From DASQHW01 sp038209365 (GTDB lineage: Bacteria; Actinomycetota; Acidimicrobiia; IMCC26256; PALSA-610), in NCBI GenBank assembly GCA_038209365.1, contig JBBQXS010000020.1, positions 1 through 64,000 of the forward strand: a stretch of 64,000 nucleotides of DNA, written 5' to 3'. This document shows positions 23,324 to 32,140 of this stretch, piece by piece; position 1 is the stretch's first letter; each line of letters opens with the position of its first letter. The notes under the pieces are model-generated. The model was not told where the DNA came from. It ran no database searches and saw only the letters and a list, made by a program, of their open reading frames with translations. The position numbers were made by a program, and so were the translations under genes.

Positions 23324-24184
23324 CTAGCGCGCAGCCGTCGTCAGGCCGAGCTCCCAGTAGAGGAAGTTCCGCGTCTGGTCGAGGATCTCGGTGCGGTGCT
23401 GGACGTACGGCACGTGGCCGTCGCCTTGGAACGACGTCAGGTAACACGTCAGGCCGTGGTCGTTCGCGTTTCTGCATGTGCCGACCGCCCACTCGTACGG
23501 CACGATCGTGTCACTGGTGCCGTGGAACAGCAGGGACGGTGCATCGCCGGCATCTGTCGCCGCACTCACCACTTGTGCGCCCGAGAGCGAGACTGCCGCC
23601 CTGACGGCCGAGGCCGCGTCCTCGCCCGAGCCGAAGCCCACATCGAGGGCGACGATCGCGCCCGCCGACGTGCCGGCGATCGCGATCCGGGAGGGGTCGA
23701 GCTTGTACGTGCTCGCATGCGTGCGGAGGAATTTCACTGCCGTCTGCCCGTCGGCGGTTGCCTCGAGGATCGCCTTGATGCAGTTCGCGGTCGGAGCGCC
23801 CGCCGAGCACCCGTCGGGCTCGAGGCGGTAATTGATCGAGAAGTTGACGAAGCCCTTCTTCGCGAATGTGTTCGACTCGTCGACGAGCTCGGGCGACGTT
23901 TTGTCTCCGCCGGAGAAGGAGCCGCCGTGCACCCACACGATCGCGGGACGGCTCGTGACCGCGTCGCCCGTCGGCGCGTACTCGTCCATCTTGAGCGTCA
24001 CGGTTTCGCCCGCGATGTTCTGAGCGCTGCCGTACGTGATGTCGGCAGTCTTCGTGACGTTGGCGAAGACCTGGTCGCGGTAGCGCAGCGGCGCGGTTCC
24101 CTGAGGATTGAGAAAGCGGAGGTCGCAGCCGGACGCGACGAGCGCGAGGACGGCGACGGTGGCGATGAGGGCGAGGCGGCGCAT
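23324..24184 (-). CDS. Lipoprotein alpha/beta-hydrolase esterase
   Basis: A 286-residue lipoprotein. MRRLALIATVAVLALVASGC is a signal peptide with the lipobox Val-Ala-Ser-Gly-Cys, so mature Cys20 is lipidated. The hydrolase domain has the oxyanion motif WVHGGSFSGGDK, the nucleophile GTSAGA, Asp in HGTSDTIVP and His in GDGHVPY. This is the BD-FAE/carboxylesterase arrangement. Several cysteines in the cap (DGCSAGAPTANC) may form disulfides outside the cell. The ATG at 24184 is the in-frame start of the signal peptide. It lies 47 nt after the DUF4331-linked small gene. Confidence 0.84.
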   Translation of the reverse strand: MRRLALIATVAVLALVASGCDLRFLNPQGTAPLRYRDQVFANVTKTADITYGSAQNIAGETVTLKMDEYAPTGDAVTSRPAIVWVHGGSFSGGDKTSPELVDESNTFAKKGFVNFSINYRLEPDGCSAGAPTANCIKAILEATADGQTAVKFLRTHASTYKLDPSRIAIAGTSAGAIVALDVGFGSGEDAASAVRAAVSLSGAQVVSAATDAGDAPSLLFHGTSDTIVPYEWAVGTCRNANDHGLTCYLTSFQGDGHVPYVQHRTEILDQTRNFLYWELGLTTAAR

Positions 24185-24231
24185 GCATGGACCATAGCCA
24201 GCACGGGGCGCACGGCGCCCGCCGCATGGCG

Positions 24232-24585
24232 CTACCAGTGCACCTCGGTCACGCCACCCTCGCTGATCGTCACGTTGCACATGTCCCGGGTGCCGGTTCC
24301 GAGGAGCGTGTAGTCGCCGGCCGGCACGGCAGGGAACACTCCCGCAAACACCGATCCGTCCGGCAGGCAGCGTTCGCGCACTTCCGTGTGCACGAACGCT
24401 CTCGTGTCCCCGCGCCGCGCCAGCTCGATCTCGACGCCGGCCAGCGCGGCCGGCGTGTGCACAACCAGCGCGCCGACGCCGTCGCCGATGTCGAGCACGA
24501 CCGTGCCGTGCCCGCTCGGCGGCAACGCCGCCTCGTGCCCGTGCAGGTCGCCGACGCTCGCGGCATGTGCATGGTCGCCGCTCAT
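24232..24585 (-). CDS. Small protein linked to DUF4331, unknown function
   Basis: A 117-residue protein that I do not recognise. The first 25 residues are rich in His, Asp and Gly (MSGDHAHAAS, DLHGHEAAL); the rest reads as a small beta domain: VVLDIGDGVGALVVHTPAAL, VEIELARRGDTRAFVHTEVRER, FAGVFPAVPAGDYTLLG. Two cysteines remain. There is no signal peptide or membrane segment. Its ATG overlaps the DUF4331 stop as ATGA, so the two are made together; the His-rich N-terminus could bind metal. It may be the partner of the DUF4331 protein, as judged only from this coupling. Confidence 0.65.
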   Translation of the reverse strand: MSGDHAHAASVGDLHGHEAALPPSGHGTVVLDIGDGVGALVVHTPAALAGVEIELARRGDTRAFVHTEVRERCLPDGSVFAGVFPAVPAGDYTLLGTGTRDMCNVTISEGGVTEVHW

Positions 24586-26024
24586 GCGGCCGGTACGTCG
24601 TAGCCGCTGTGCGGGTGACCGAGATACGGGAACACCGACAGGTAGTCCTCGGTGCCCTTCGCGGCCTGGTCGGTGTCGCTCGCGGTGAGACCTTGCGTCA
24701 CCGCGCCGACCGCGGCGTCGGGCGTGAACGTCGGGTCGATCAACGGATATGCCGCGCCCGCGATCGCGCGCAGCTCGATCGTCACCACGTCGTCGGCAAG
24801 GCGCCGTCCGTTCGGGAACCCTGCCGCGTCGCCCGCGATCAACCCGATGTTGTTGGGCGCGGGAGACGGCGGGATCGCCATGTTCAACCGCAACAGGTCG
24901 GCTTGTGTCGCCCCCGTGAAGTTCTGGAACGGCAGGAGCCCGGGTGGGATCCCGGTCAGCAGGATCGCCGCGAGGTCGGCACGCGGCTTGCCGGAGTCGA
25001 CGAGCGTCTTCAAATTCGGGAACGCCGTCGGGTACAGCACGGGCAGCAACTTCGCGAGCTCGGGGTGCAGCACACCGTCGGCATACTCGCTGTCGTTCGT
25101 CGGAGGGTCCGCGTTCCAATCGTCCTTGCGCTCCATCGGTACGAGCACCTCGTTGAACAGCGGGTTGCCGAGGCGCGACACCTGCGTCCACGGTCCGGCG
25201 TTCGCCGGGTTTCCCGGACCACTCGAGTGACGGAACCGCACGCGCTGACGCGCGGCCGTGGTCCAGACTCCGAGAACGGAGAAGGGGCTCGCGACGTCAG
25301 TCGGGCTGATGTTGTCGCGCGTCACCTGCGTCTTCGGTAGCTGCAACGCGATCGTGTGCACGTTGAGGTCCTTGGTCGCGTTGACGCCCAGCGCGCTGCC
25401 GGGAACCGGGAGCAGGTGCAACGACTGGATCGGCCGCAACGCGCCCAGGTCGAAGATCGAGCCGAGGTCCACATAGAACCCCTCGGCGCGTTGACCGGCG
25501 AACACCTTGCCACCGCCGGGCAACGAGCGGACCGCGGCGTTCGCCAGGCCCGCATAGTTCGGCGTGGATCGTGGGCCGACGTTGCACGGCGGGCACGGCA
25601 CGTCGCTGGCGAGCACCGTGCGCTTGCCGTGCGTGCGGTCGCGGTGCCGGTCGTGAGTGAGCTTCCGGTCCCAGTCGATGCGCGTCACGGTGTAGAACTG
25701 ACGCCGGTTCCATGTGCTCGCATCGAGCGACGTGATCGGTCCGACGTTGTAGAGGAACGTCCCACCCACCTCGATGACGGTCGTGAAACGGAATTCGAAC
25801 GAGATGTCGACGAGTGCGTCCGCGTCGTTGTCGATGTGGATCTCGTAGAGCACGTCGTCGCCGAACTCGTAGAAGTTCGGGCCGCCGGCCGGTCCCTGCA
25901 ACGGCACGTAGTTCGCGATCAGCGTGACGGTGTCCGGCGCATCCGGGCTCACGAACGCGTAAAGATCGGTGCTGTCGGCGACCGGGTCCTTGGAGATCTC
26001 CGGTGCCTCGCGGTGAGATGACAT
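24582..26024 (-). CDS. DUF4331 family protein
   Basis: A 480-residue protein of a family without assigned reaction. It starts MSSHREAPEISKDPVADSTD, the DUF4331 hallmark (SHREAP, then DxTDxYAF), and ends in a C-terminal HPHSGYD region. LRPIQSLHLLP and the many Asp/Asn-Pro turns suggest a beta-rich, metal- or ligand-binding fold. No signal peptide is seen. Three genes lie in tight order: a Tat-exported small protein, this gene after 16 nt, and a small beta protein overlapping its end. Co-export in a complex with the Tat protein is possible but unproved. Confidence 0.85.
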   Translation of the reverse strand: MSSHREAPEISKDPVADSTDLYAFVSPDAPDTVTLIANYVPLQGPAGGPNFYEFGDDVLYEIHIDNDADALVDISFEFRFTTVIEVGGTFLYNVGPITSLDASTWNRRQFYTVTRIDWDRKLTHDRHRDRTHGKRTVLASDVPCPPCNVGPRSTPNYAGLANAAVRSLPGGGKVFAGQRAEGFYVDLGSIFDLGALRPIQSLHLLPVPGSALGVNATKDLNVHTIALQLPKTQVTRDNISPTDVASPFSVLGVWTTAARQRVRFRHSSGPGNPANAGPWTQVSRLGNPLFNEVLVPMERKDDWNADPPTNDSEYADGVLHPELAKLLPVLYPTAFPNLKTLVDSGKPRADLAAILLTGIPPGLLPFQNFTGATQADLLRLNMAIPPSPAPNNIGLIAGDAAGFPNGRRLADDVVTIELRAIAGAAYPLIDPTFTPDAAVGAVTQGLTASDTDQAAKGTEDYLSVFPYLGHPHSGYDVPAA

Positions 26025-26040
26025 TTCGAACCTCTTTCGG

Positions 26041-26319
26041 TCAGCGCGTCGCGTGGAACAGCGATGCAGCGAGGCGACGGTCCTTGATCGTGATCTCCCT
26101 CTCGCCGACGTAGAGCGAGACGAGACCCTTGCGCACGTCACGCACGTGCGCGATGACCGGCACATCGACGCTGTCGTCGTCCGGCAGCCGGGGCACGGCG
26201 TTCTCGTCCGGCTTCGTCAATGCGTGTGCCGCGCCGGCCGGCACTGCGGCCGCGACACCGGCCGCCGCCGCGACCGCCGACGATCGCTTGAGGAATTGCC
26301 GTCGACTCGTCGGTTCCAT
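26041..26319 (-). CDS. Small Tat-exported protein preceding DUF4331
   Basis: A 92-residue protein. The N-terminus SRRQFLKRSSAVAAAAGV is a textbook twin-arginine signal, ending near PAGAAHA, so the mature protein has only about 60 residues. That part is beta-rich and polar: VDVPVIAHVRDVRKGLVSLYVGEREITIKDRRLA. There is no cysteine or obvious cofactor motif. Tat export implies it folds, or meets a partner, in the cytoplasm first. A GGAGGGA ribosome site lies just before the ATG at 26319. It is divergent from the 2OG oxygenase gene at 26432, 112 nt away. Confidence 0.75.
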   Translation of the reverse strand: MEPTSRRQFLKRSSAVAAAAGVAAAVPAGAAHALTKPDENAVPRLPDDDSVDVPVIAHVRDVRKGLVSLYVGEREITIKDRRLAASLFHATR

Positions 26320-26431
26320 TTGTCCCTCCGTCGTGAGATGTGTGATGAGGATGTGTGATGAGGCTGCGCTGTGTGTTCGTCGCCGCCGCGCATCTCGGAT
26401 GACACGAGCTGACGCCTGGTAGACCGGCGGC

Positions 26432-27433
26432 GTGCACGTTCCCGAGATCGACGTCGAGCCCTTCGTCAGGGGCGGAGGCGGCGAACGCGGCGCCGCGGCG
26501 GAGATCGACGCCGCGTGCCGGGAGATCGGGTTCTTCTCGATCGTCGGCCACGGGGTCGACCCGGGCTTGCGAGCCCGCCTCGACGCGTCGGCGCGCGAAT
26601 TCTTCGCGCTCCGCGACAGGGAGAAGGCCGAGATCGCGATGGCGCGCGGCGGGCGCGCGTGGCGCGGATGGTTCCCGGTGGGCGGCGAGCTCACCTCGGG
26701 AGAGCCGGATCAGAAGGAAGGCATCTATTTCGGTCTCGAGCTCGGACGCGATGATGCGCGCGTTCGCGCCGGGCTGCCGCTCCACGGGCCCAATCTGTTC
26801 CCGCGCCGACCGGAGACGTTGCGCGATGCGGTCCTCCGATACATGGACGAGCTCACCCGCGTCGGTCACGCGCTGATGCGCGGTGTCGCTCTCGCGCTCG
26901 GCCTTCCGCCGGATTGGTTCGCGCGGGACCTGACCTCCGACCCGACGATCTTGTTCCGCATCTTCCACTATCCGGCCACCGCCGTCCCACACACCCCGAA
27001 AGGCACCGGCGCGTGGGGGGTGCGCGAGCACACCGACTACGGGCTCCTCACGATCCTCCTGCAAGACGGCACCGGCGGGCTCCAGGTCCGCTCGCGACGC
27101 GGATGGGTGGATGTCCCGCCCGATCCCGACGCGTTCGTGTGCAACATCGGGGACATGCTCGAGCGGATGACCGCCGGCCGCTACCGCTCGACGCCTCACC
27201 GCGTGCGCAACACGAGCGATCGCAGCCGGCTGTCGTTTCCCTTCTTCTTCGATCCGGGTTGGGACGCCATGGTGCGGCCCGTCCCGGCGGTCGGCGGGCA
27301 CGCGCCGTCGGCTGCGGAGCCGGCGCACCGCTGGGACGGCGCGAGCGTGCACGACCTCACCGGTACCTACGGCGAATACCTCCTGGCGAAGGTCACCAAG
27401 GTGTTCCCGGGGCTCGGCGTCGACGTGCTCTGA
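26432..27433 (+). CDS. Isopenicillin N synthase-like 2OG-Fe(II) oxygenase
   Basis: A 333-residue oxygenase of the IPNS/DIOX class. GFFSIVGHGVD is the DIOX_N signature. The iron triad is His and Asp in REHTDYGLLT and the later His in YRSTPHRV; the Arg-x-Ser pair in SRLSFPFFF binds 2-oxoglutarate. Length and domain order are normal. Starting codon GTG at 26432. Members hydroxylate or desaturate many small molecules, so a pathway cannot be assigned; it is not beside a penicillin-type NRPS. The stand-alone NuoF-like gene follows after 70 nt. Confidence 0.86.
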   Translation: MHVPEIDVEPFVRGGGGERGAAAEIDAACREIGFFSIVGHGVDPGLRARLDASAREFFALRDREKAEIAMARGGRAWRGWFPVGGELTSGEPDQKEGIYFGLELGRDDARVRAGLPLHGPNLFPRRPETLRDAVLRYMDELTRVGHALMRGVALALGLPPDWFARDLTSDPTILFRIFHYPATAVPHTPKGTGAWGVREHTDYGLLTILLQDGTGGLQVRSRRGWVDVPPDPDAFVCNIGDMLERMTAGRYRSTPHRVRNTSDRSRLSFPFFFDPGWDAMVRPVPAVGGHAPSAAEPAHRWDGASVHDLTGTYGEYLLAKVTKVFPGLGVDVL

Positions 27434-27503
27434 CACAGGTCACCGGACAGCACGCTCGCGCCGGAGCCGTGCAAGCCGTCATTGCCGGGGGGCATCCTGT
27501 GAC

Positions 27504-28892
27504 GTGACCTCTTGGCTGCTGCCCGACGATCCGTTCGACTCGCTCGAGGCGTACGTCGCCGATGGTGGGGGTCAGGCGCTGGCGCTCGCACGCGAACGCG
27601 GTCCCGAGTGGACACTCGATCAACTCGACCGGGCGGGACTGCGCGGCCGCGGCGGCGCGGGATTCCCCACCGGTCGCAAGTGGCGCACCGTCTACGACAG
27701 CGGCCCGGAGCTCGGCGATCACTTCGCAGTCGTGAACGGCGCCGAGGGCGAACCCGGGACCTTCAAGGACCGGCCGCTGATGCGCGCGAACCCCTACCAG
27801 GTGATCGAGGGCCTGTCGGTCGCCGCCACTGTCGTCGGCGCCCGGGATGCTTTCGTCGCGGTGAAGGCCTCGTTCACGCGTGAGATCGACGCACTGGAAC
27901 GTGGGCTCCGGGAGATGGCGGAGGCAGACCTGCTCTGCGACGCGCCGATCACATTGATCACCGGTCCGGAGGAGTACCTGTTCGGCGAGGAGAAGGCACT
28001 GCTGGAGGTGATCGAGGGGAACGACCCGTTGCCGCGCTGGCTGCCGCCGTACCTGCACGGCCTTTTCGCTCGCACCCCGCAGGAGGGATGGGGCACGGGC
28101 AACGAGCCCACCGAGGATCCGAACCTCGTCGGGTCCAACCCCACGCTCGTCAACAACGCCGAGACGCTCGCGCACGTGCCGCTGATCCTCGCCCGGGGGG
28201 CCGAATGGTTCCGCAGCATCGGCACCCCCGACACGCCGGGCCCGTTGCTGTGCACGGTCGTCGGCGACGTCGAGCACGCGGGCTACGCCGAGATCGCACC
28301 CGGCATGACGTTGCGCGAGGTGATCGATCACGTCGGCGGCGGCGTACGCGAAGGCCGAGCCGCCAAGGCGGTGCTGTCCGGGGTCTCGAATCGCGTCCTG
28401 ACGGCCGACGACCTCGACGCCCCGGTGACCTACGAGGGAATCGAGGCCGCGGGCAGCGGTCTCGGCTCCGCCGGCTTCATCGTGTACGACGAGATGCGCA
28501 GTGCGCTCTCGGTCGCGCGCATGGTCTCCCGGTTCTTGTACGTGGAGTCGTGCGGCCAGTGCCGAGCGTGCAAGTTCGGCTGCGGCGAGATCACGCGCCG
28601 ACTGGACAAGATCGCGGACGCGCGCGGCGAGTCTCTGGACTTCGAGGTGATCGGTGAGCGCCTTCGTGACGTCACCAGTCAGACCCGTTGCTTCCTCGCG
28701 GAGGAGGAGCAGCGCGTGATCGCCAGCCTCCTCGTCGAATTCCCGGAGGACTTCGCCGCCGAGATGGAAGGCGCACCCCCGGTGGAGACGCTGCCCGTTC
28801 CGAAGCTCGTCGACATCCGGGACGGTGTTGCGATCTACGACGAGCACCAACAGCACAAGCAGCCCGACTGGACATACCGCGCCCCGGACTGA
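27504..28892 (+). CDS. NuoF-like NADH:ubiquinone oxidoreductase 51-kDa-type flavoprotein (stand-alone)
   Basis: A 462-residue protein of the NuoF/HoxF type. GRGGAGFPTGRKW binds FMN, VVNGAEGEPGTFKDR binds NADH, the SLBB region runs in the middle, and SCGQCRACKFGC with a downstream TRC forms the N3-type [4Fe-4S] site. The protein is complete and lacks the extra C-terminal ferredoxins of HndC-like forms. No nuoE, nuoG or formate dehydrogenase gene is nearby, so it would act as the NADH-oxidising part of some other complex. The GTG at 27504 starts a short leader before the domain. Confidence 0.9.
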   Translation: MTSWLLPDDPFDSLEAYVADGGGQALALARERGPEWTLDQLDRAGLRGRGGAGFPTGRKWRTVYDSGPELGDHFAVVNGAEGEPGTFKDRPLMRANPYQVIEGLSVAATVVGARDAFVAVKASFTREIDALERGLREMAEADLLCDAPITLITGPEEYLFGEEKALLEVIEGNDPLPRWLPPYLHGLFARTPQEGWGTGNEPTEDPNLVGSNPTLVNNAETLAHVPLILARGAEWFRSIGTPDTPGPLLCTVVGDVEHAGYAEIAPGMTLREVIDHVGGGVREGRAAKAVLSGVSNRVLTADDLDAPVTYEGIEAAGSGLGSAGFIVYDEMRSALSVARMVSRFLYVESCGQCRACKFGCGEITRRLDKIADARGESLDFEVIGERLRDVTSQTRCFLAEEEQRVIASLLVEFPEDFAAEMEGAPPVETLPVPKLVDIRDGVAIYDEHQQHKQPDWTYRAPD

Positions 28893-29021
28893 ACGACGCC
28901 GATGTCCGGGTGACCGGTGGGGTTCCCTTTCGGCGGGACTGCCCGGCGGACGCGTGCCCCACGCAACGGGCTACCCTTGTCACCGGGTGCGAGCCGTACG
29001 GGCAGCCCCAGGGGGAAAATC

Positions 29022-30194
29022 ATGACGACGCGTGAGCGCGTTGATGCGTCGACCGTTGCTCCGGCGCTCGCCGTCGCAGCCTTCGCGTCCATTGGTTCAG
29101 GCGCGATCGTTGCCGCCGCGATCGGGGTGCACGGCGACGACCGCCAGACCGTTGTCGCGTTCGCGGTCGTCGCGCTCGCGCAGATCGCATGGGGCGTCGT
29201 CGCGCTCACGAGATCGGTTTCGGCGAGGATGCTGGCGCTCGTCGGCGTCGCGATCAACCTCGCCGCATTCGGCGGCTGGGTACTCGCCAAGACAAGCGGG
29301 ATCTCGTTCATCGACGGACTGGAGAGATCCGAGAGCCCGCACTTCGCCGACGTTGCCGCCGCCGCGTTCGCGGTCGTCGCGCTGATCTGCGCAGCGCTCG
29401 CCGCCACCGTATGGCGCGACGTTGCGAGTTGGTTCGGCTCCGCGGCATTCGGCGGTGCCGCACTCGGTACGGCCCTCATCACGATGTTCGCCATGATCGC
29501 CGCTGGAACGCACTCCCCCGTGCGACGCGTGGCCGTAACGGCCTCGACACCCGTGAGCCCGGCCGGTCCCACGACTACCGCTCCGTCTCTCTCTTTCGTC
29601 CCGCCCAAGCCGTATGACCCCACCAAGCCGATCGATCTCGGGGGCGTTCCGGGCGTCACGCCCGAGCAACAGGCGCGGGCCGAGAACCTGCTCGCGATCA
29701 CGCTCGTGCGGCTCCCGCAGTGGTCCGACCCGAAGAAGGCCGAGGCCGCCGGATTCGTCTCGATCGGCGACGCCGCGACGGGCGACGAGCACTACGTCAA
29801 CCTGTCGTGGTTCGACGACGGTCGCGTCCTCGACCCCGACCACCCCGAGTCGCTCGTGTACGAGACGGATGGCAAAGGCGGAAAGAAACTCGCCGCCGCG
29901 ATGTACATGCTGAAGCCGGGCACGAGGTTGACCGACGCGCCCAACATCGGCGGGAACCTGACGCAGTGGCACATCCACAACAACCTGTGCTTCACGTCGG
30001 ACGCGAAAGTCGCCAGCCTCCGGACGAACGATGGCCCTTGTCCGGCGGGCCAGAACCCCGGGGTCGACTCACCGATGATTCATGTATGGATCGAGAAGCA
30101 CCCGTGCGGGCCCTTCGCGGCCCTCGAGGGCGTCGGCGCCGGCCAGATCAAGCCCGGCGAACAGCGGCTCTGCGACGAAGTACACAGCGCCTGA
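29022..30194 (+). CDS. Membrane protein with C-terminal His-rich extracytoplasmic domain, unknown
   Basis: A 390-residue protein that I do not recognise. About five hydrophobic segments cover residues 12-165, then a proline-rich linker and a soluble domain of about 200 residues. That domain contains LTQWHIHNNLCF, DPDHPESLVYE, CPAGQNPGVDSPMIHVWIE and HPCGPFAALEGV: several histidines and four cysteines spaced as for a metal or haem site, or disulfides outside the cell. The ATG at 29022 has GGGGGAAA upstream, which decides it over an earlier in-frame codon. It is followed by a P450 gene after 90 nt. Confidence 0.72.
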   Translation: MTTRERVDASTVAPALAVAAFASIGSGAIVAAAIGVHGDDRQTVVAFAVVALAQIAWGVVALTRSVSARMLALVGVAINLAAFGGWVLAKTSGISFIDGLERSESPHFADVAAAAFAVVALICAALAATVWRDVASWFGSAAFGGAALGTALITMFAMIAAGTHSPVRRVAVTASTPVSPAGPTTTAPSLSFVPPKPYDPTKPIDLGGVPGVTPEQQARAENLLAITLVRLPQWSDPKKAEAAGFVSIGDAATGDEHYVNLSWFDDGRVLDPDHPESLVYETDGKGGKKLAAAMYMLKPGTRLTDAPNIGGNLTQWHIHNNLCFTSDAKVASLRTNDGPCPAGQNPGVDSPMIHVWIEKHPCGPFAALEGVGAGQIKPGEQRLCDEVHSA

Positions 30195-30284
30195 TCGCGT
30201 CGTACAACCTGGATCAAAAGACCGGGGGCCGCGGTGGTGCCGCGCCGGTTGCCGGGGTCGCCGCGGGGCTGCGAGGCTCGCAAC

Positions 30285-31502
30285 GTGTCGACCATCGACG
30301 GGGGCATCGACCTGTTGAGCCCCGCATCGTTCGCCGCCGGCCACCCTCACGAGACGTACGCGTGGCTGCGGGACCACGCACCTGTGTACCGCCATGCCGA
30401 GACCGACGGTGGGCCGGGCTTCTGGGCCGTGACGCGCTATGCCGATGTCAAGGCGATCGGCCGCGACCCGGAGAGGTTCTCGTCCGAGCCGACGGTGATG
30501 ATCGCCGACGACACGGCGGTGCAGATCGGTGACCACAAGATGATGCTGATGGCCGATCCGCCGTACCACACGCGCCTGCGGCGCATCGTCAACAGCGAGT
30601 TCACCCCGAAATCCGCGGCGCGGCTGTCGGCACGCGTCGAGTCGCTGTGCAGCGCAATCGTTGACGAGGTCGTCGAGCGCGGGGAGTGCGACTTCATGGC
30701 CGACGTCGCCGGGGAGCTGCCGTCGTACGTCATCGCGGACCTCATGGGCATACCGCTCGACGACGGCCGCCGCCTGTACGGGCTCACCGAGACGATCCAC
30801 GCCGCGCCCGAGTCGGTGGCCCCGGGAGCGGGGATGGGCGCGGTGATCGAGATGTTCAACTACGCGCACGAGGTGGCCACCGAGAAGCGCAGGCGACCGA
30901 CCGCCGACCTCGCGACGAAGATCCTGCACGCAGAGATCGACGGCCACCGTCTCGACGACATCGACTTCAATCTGTTCTTTCTCCTGCTCGTCGACGCGGG
31001 CGGCGACACCACTCGCAACCTGTTGGGGGGCGGGCTCCTCGCGCTCTTCGAGCATCCCACCGAGCGCGCGCGCCTCCAGGCCGATCTCGACACGCTGGTA
31101 CCGCGCGCGACCGAGGAGATGTTGCGGTGGGTCAGCCCGGTCATCGAGATGCGCCGGCGCGCGACGCGCCCGCTCACCCTGCAAGACGTTGCGATCGCAG
31201 AGGATGACAAGGTCGTCATGTACTACGGCGCCGCGAACCGCGATCCCCGCGCGTTTGCCGCCGCGGATCAGTTCGACGTCGGCCGCGATCCGAACGAGCA
31301 CATCGCGTTCGGCGGTGGCGGTCCCCACTTCTGCCTCGGCGCACACATTGCGCGGGTAGAGATCCACGCCATGCTGCGTGCGGTGCTCACGCGACTCGCG
31401 GACATCGAGCCCGCCGGGCCGGTCGAGTGGTTGCCGTCGACGTTCATCTCCGGGCCGAAGCACCTGCCCGTTCGATTCACGCCGGGGCAACGGGTCGGGT
31501 AG
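30285..31502 (+). CDS. Cytochrome P450
   Basis: A 405-residue class I bacterial P450. The I-helix oxygen-activating motif is DAGGDTTRN, the ExxR pair lies in EEMLRW, and the haem loop is FGGGGPHFCLGAHIAR with the thiolate cysteine. The segment HTRLRRIVNSEFTP is the C-helix WxxxR-type region. It resembles the CYP125/142/124-like group seen in steroid- and lipid-degrading actinobacteria, but the subfamily cannot be fixed by eye. The GTG at 30285 begins MSTIDGG; the longer frame upstream is arginine-rich and unlike P450s. No ferredoxin gene follows, so electrons must come from elsewhere. Confidence 0.92.
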   Translation: MSTIDGGIDLLSPASFAAGHPHETYAWLRDHAPVYRHAETDGGPGFWAVTRYADVKAIGRDPERFSSEPTVMIADDTAVQIGDHKMMLMADPPYHTRLRRIVNSEFTPKSAARLSARVESLCSAIVDEVVERGECDFMADVAGELPSYVIADLMGIPLDDGRRLYGLTETIHAAPESVAPGAGMGAVIEMFNYAHEVATEKRRRPTADLATKILHAEIDGHRLDDIDFNLFFLLLVDAGGDTTRNLLGGGLLALFEHPTERARLQADLDTLVPRATEEMLRWVSPVIEMRRRATRPLTLQDVAIAEDDKVVMYYGAANRDPRAFAAADQFDVGRDPNEHIAFGGGGPHFCLGAHIARVEIHAMLRAVLTRLADIEPAGPVEWLPSTFISGPKHLPVRFTPGQRVG

Positions 31503-31511
31503 TCGGTCGAG

Positions 31512-32066
31512 CTAACGCGCTCCGAGCCACTCCCGGTTCGCCGCCGCGAACTCCTCGAGCGTCGCCTGCATGTTGTACGGCCGTTCCTCGCGGGTCCCGG
31601 GATCCCACTGGCTGCGCGGCTCGTTGACGAAGTCGCCGCCGTACACATGGATGGCGCCCGTCAACCGGTCGGTCGGGTTCGTCACAGAGTGGATCGTGTC
31701 GTCGCCGAGCGCGACGACCTCACCGGTCGCCAGCTCCTTGCCGCCGGTCTCCACGATCGCGCGCCGTTCCGGGCCACTCCGCCGGAAGAACGTGTTGTCT
31801 TCCTGCCCGCTGTACACGCCGATCACGGCCCACATGCGGTGATCGTGCGGGTACAGCTGCATGTGTGGCGCCCACACGACGTTCAAGACCGTGAGGTCAG
31901 GCGCGTGATGCAGGAGCGTGATGCCGGCCTCCTTCGGCCGGAGCACGTCCGCAACGGCATCCGACCGCGTGACGGTGCGCGTGAGCAGCTCCCGTGTTGC
32001 ACGCCGCGGATCGGTCTCCGACGCGGCGTCGTGACAGTCGGCGAGGAACGCGTCCAGGTCGAACAC
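31512..32066 (-). CDS. Cysteine dioxygenase-like cupin protein
   Basis: A 184-residue cupin with the thiol-dioxygenase layout: MQLYPHDHRMWAVIGVYSG gives the first His pair, and GDDTIHSVTN the third His, the 3-His iron site of cysteine and mercaptopropionate dioxygenases; ITLLHHAPDLTVLNVVW precedes it. The GTG at 32066 (MFDLDAFLADC) is chosen because GAGG lies eight bases upstream; the longer frame overlaps the WhiB gene. The short YPHDH spacing and lack of a Cys-Tyr pair leave the thiol substrate open. Convergent with the P450 gene, 9 nt away. Confidence 0.75.
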   Translation of the reverse strand: MFDLDAFLADCHDAASETDPRRATRELLTRTVTRSDAVADVLRPKEAGITLLHHAPDLTVLNVVWAPHMQLYPHDHRMWAVIGVYSGQEDNTFFRRSGPERRAIVETGGKELATGEVVALGDDTIHSVTNPTDRLTGAIHVYGGDFVNEPRSQWDPGTREERPYNMQATLEEFAAANREWLGAR

Positions 32067-32140
32067 ATCTTCAGCCTCGCGCTCTGCGACCCGCGCATCC
32101 AGTGCCGTGCGTCGACCCCTCGCTTCGACGAGCTTCGTCC

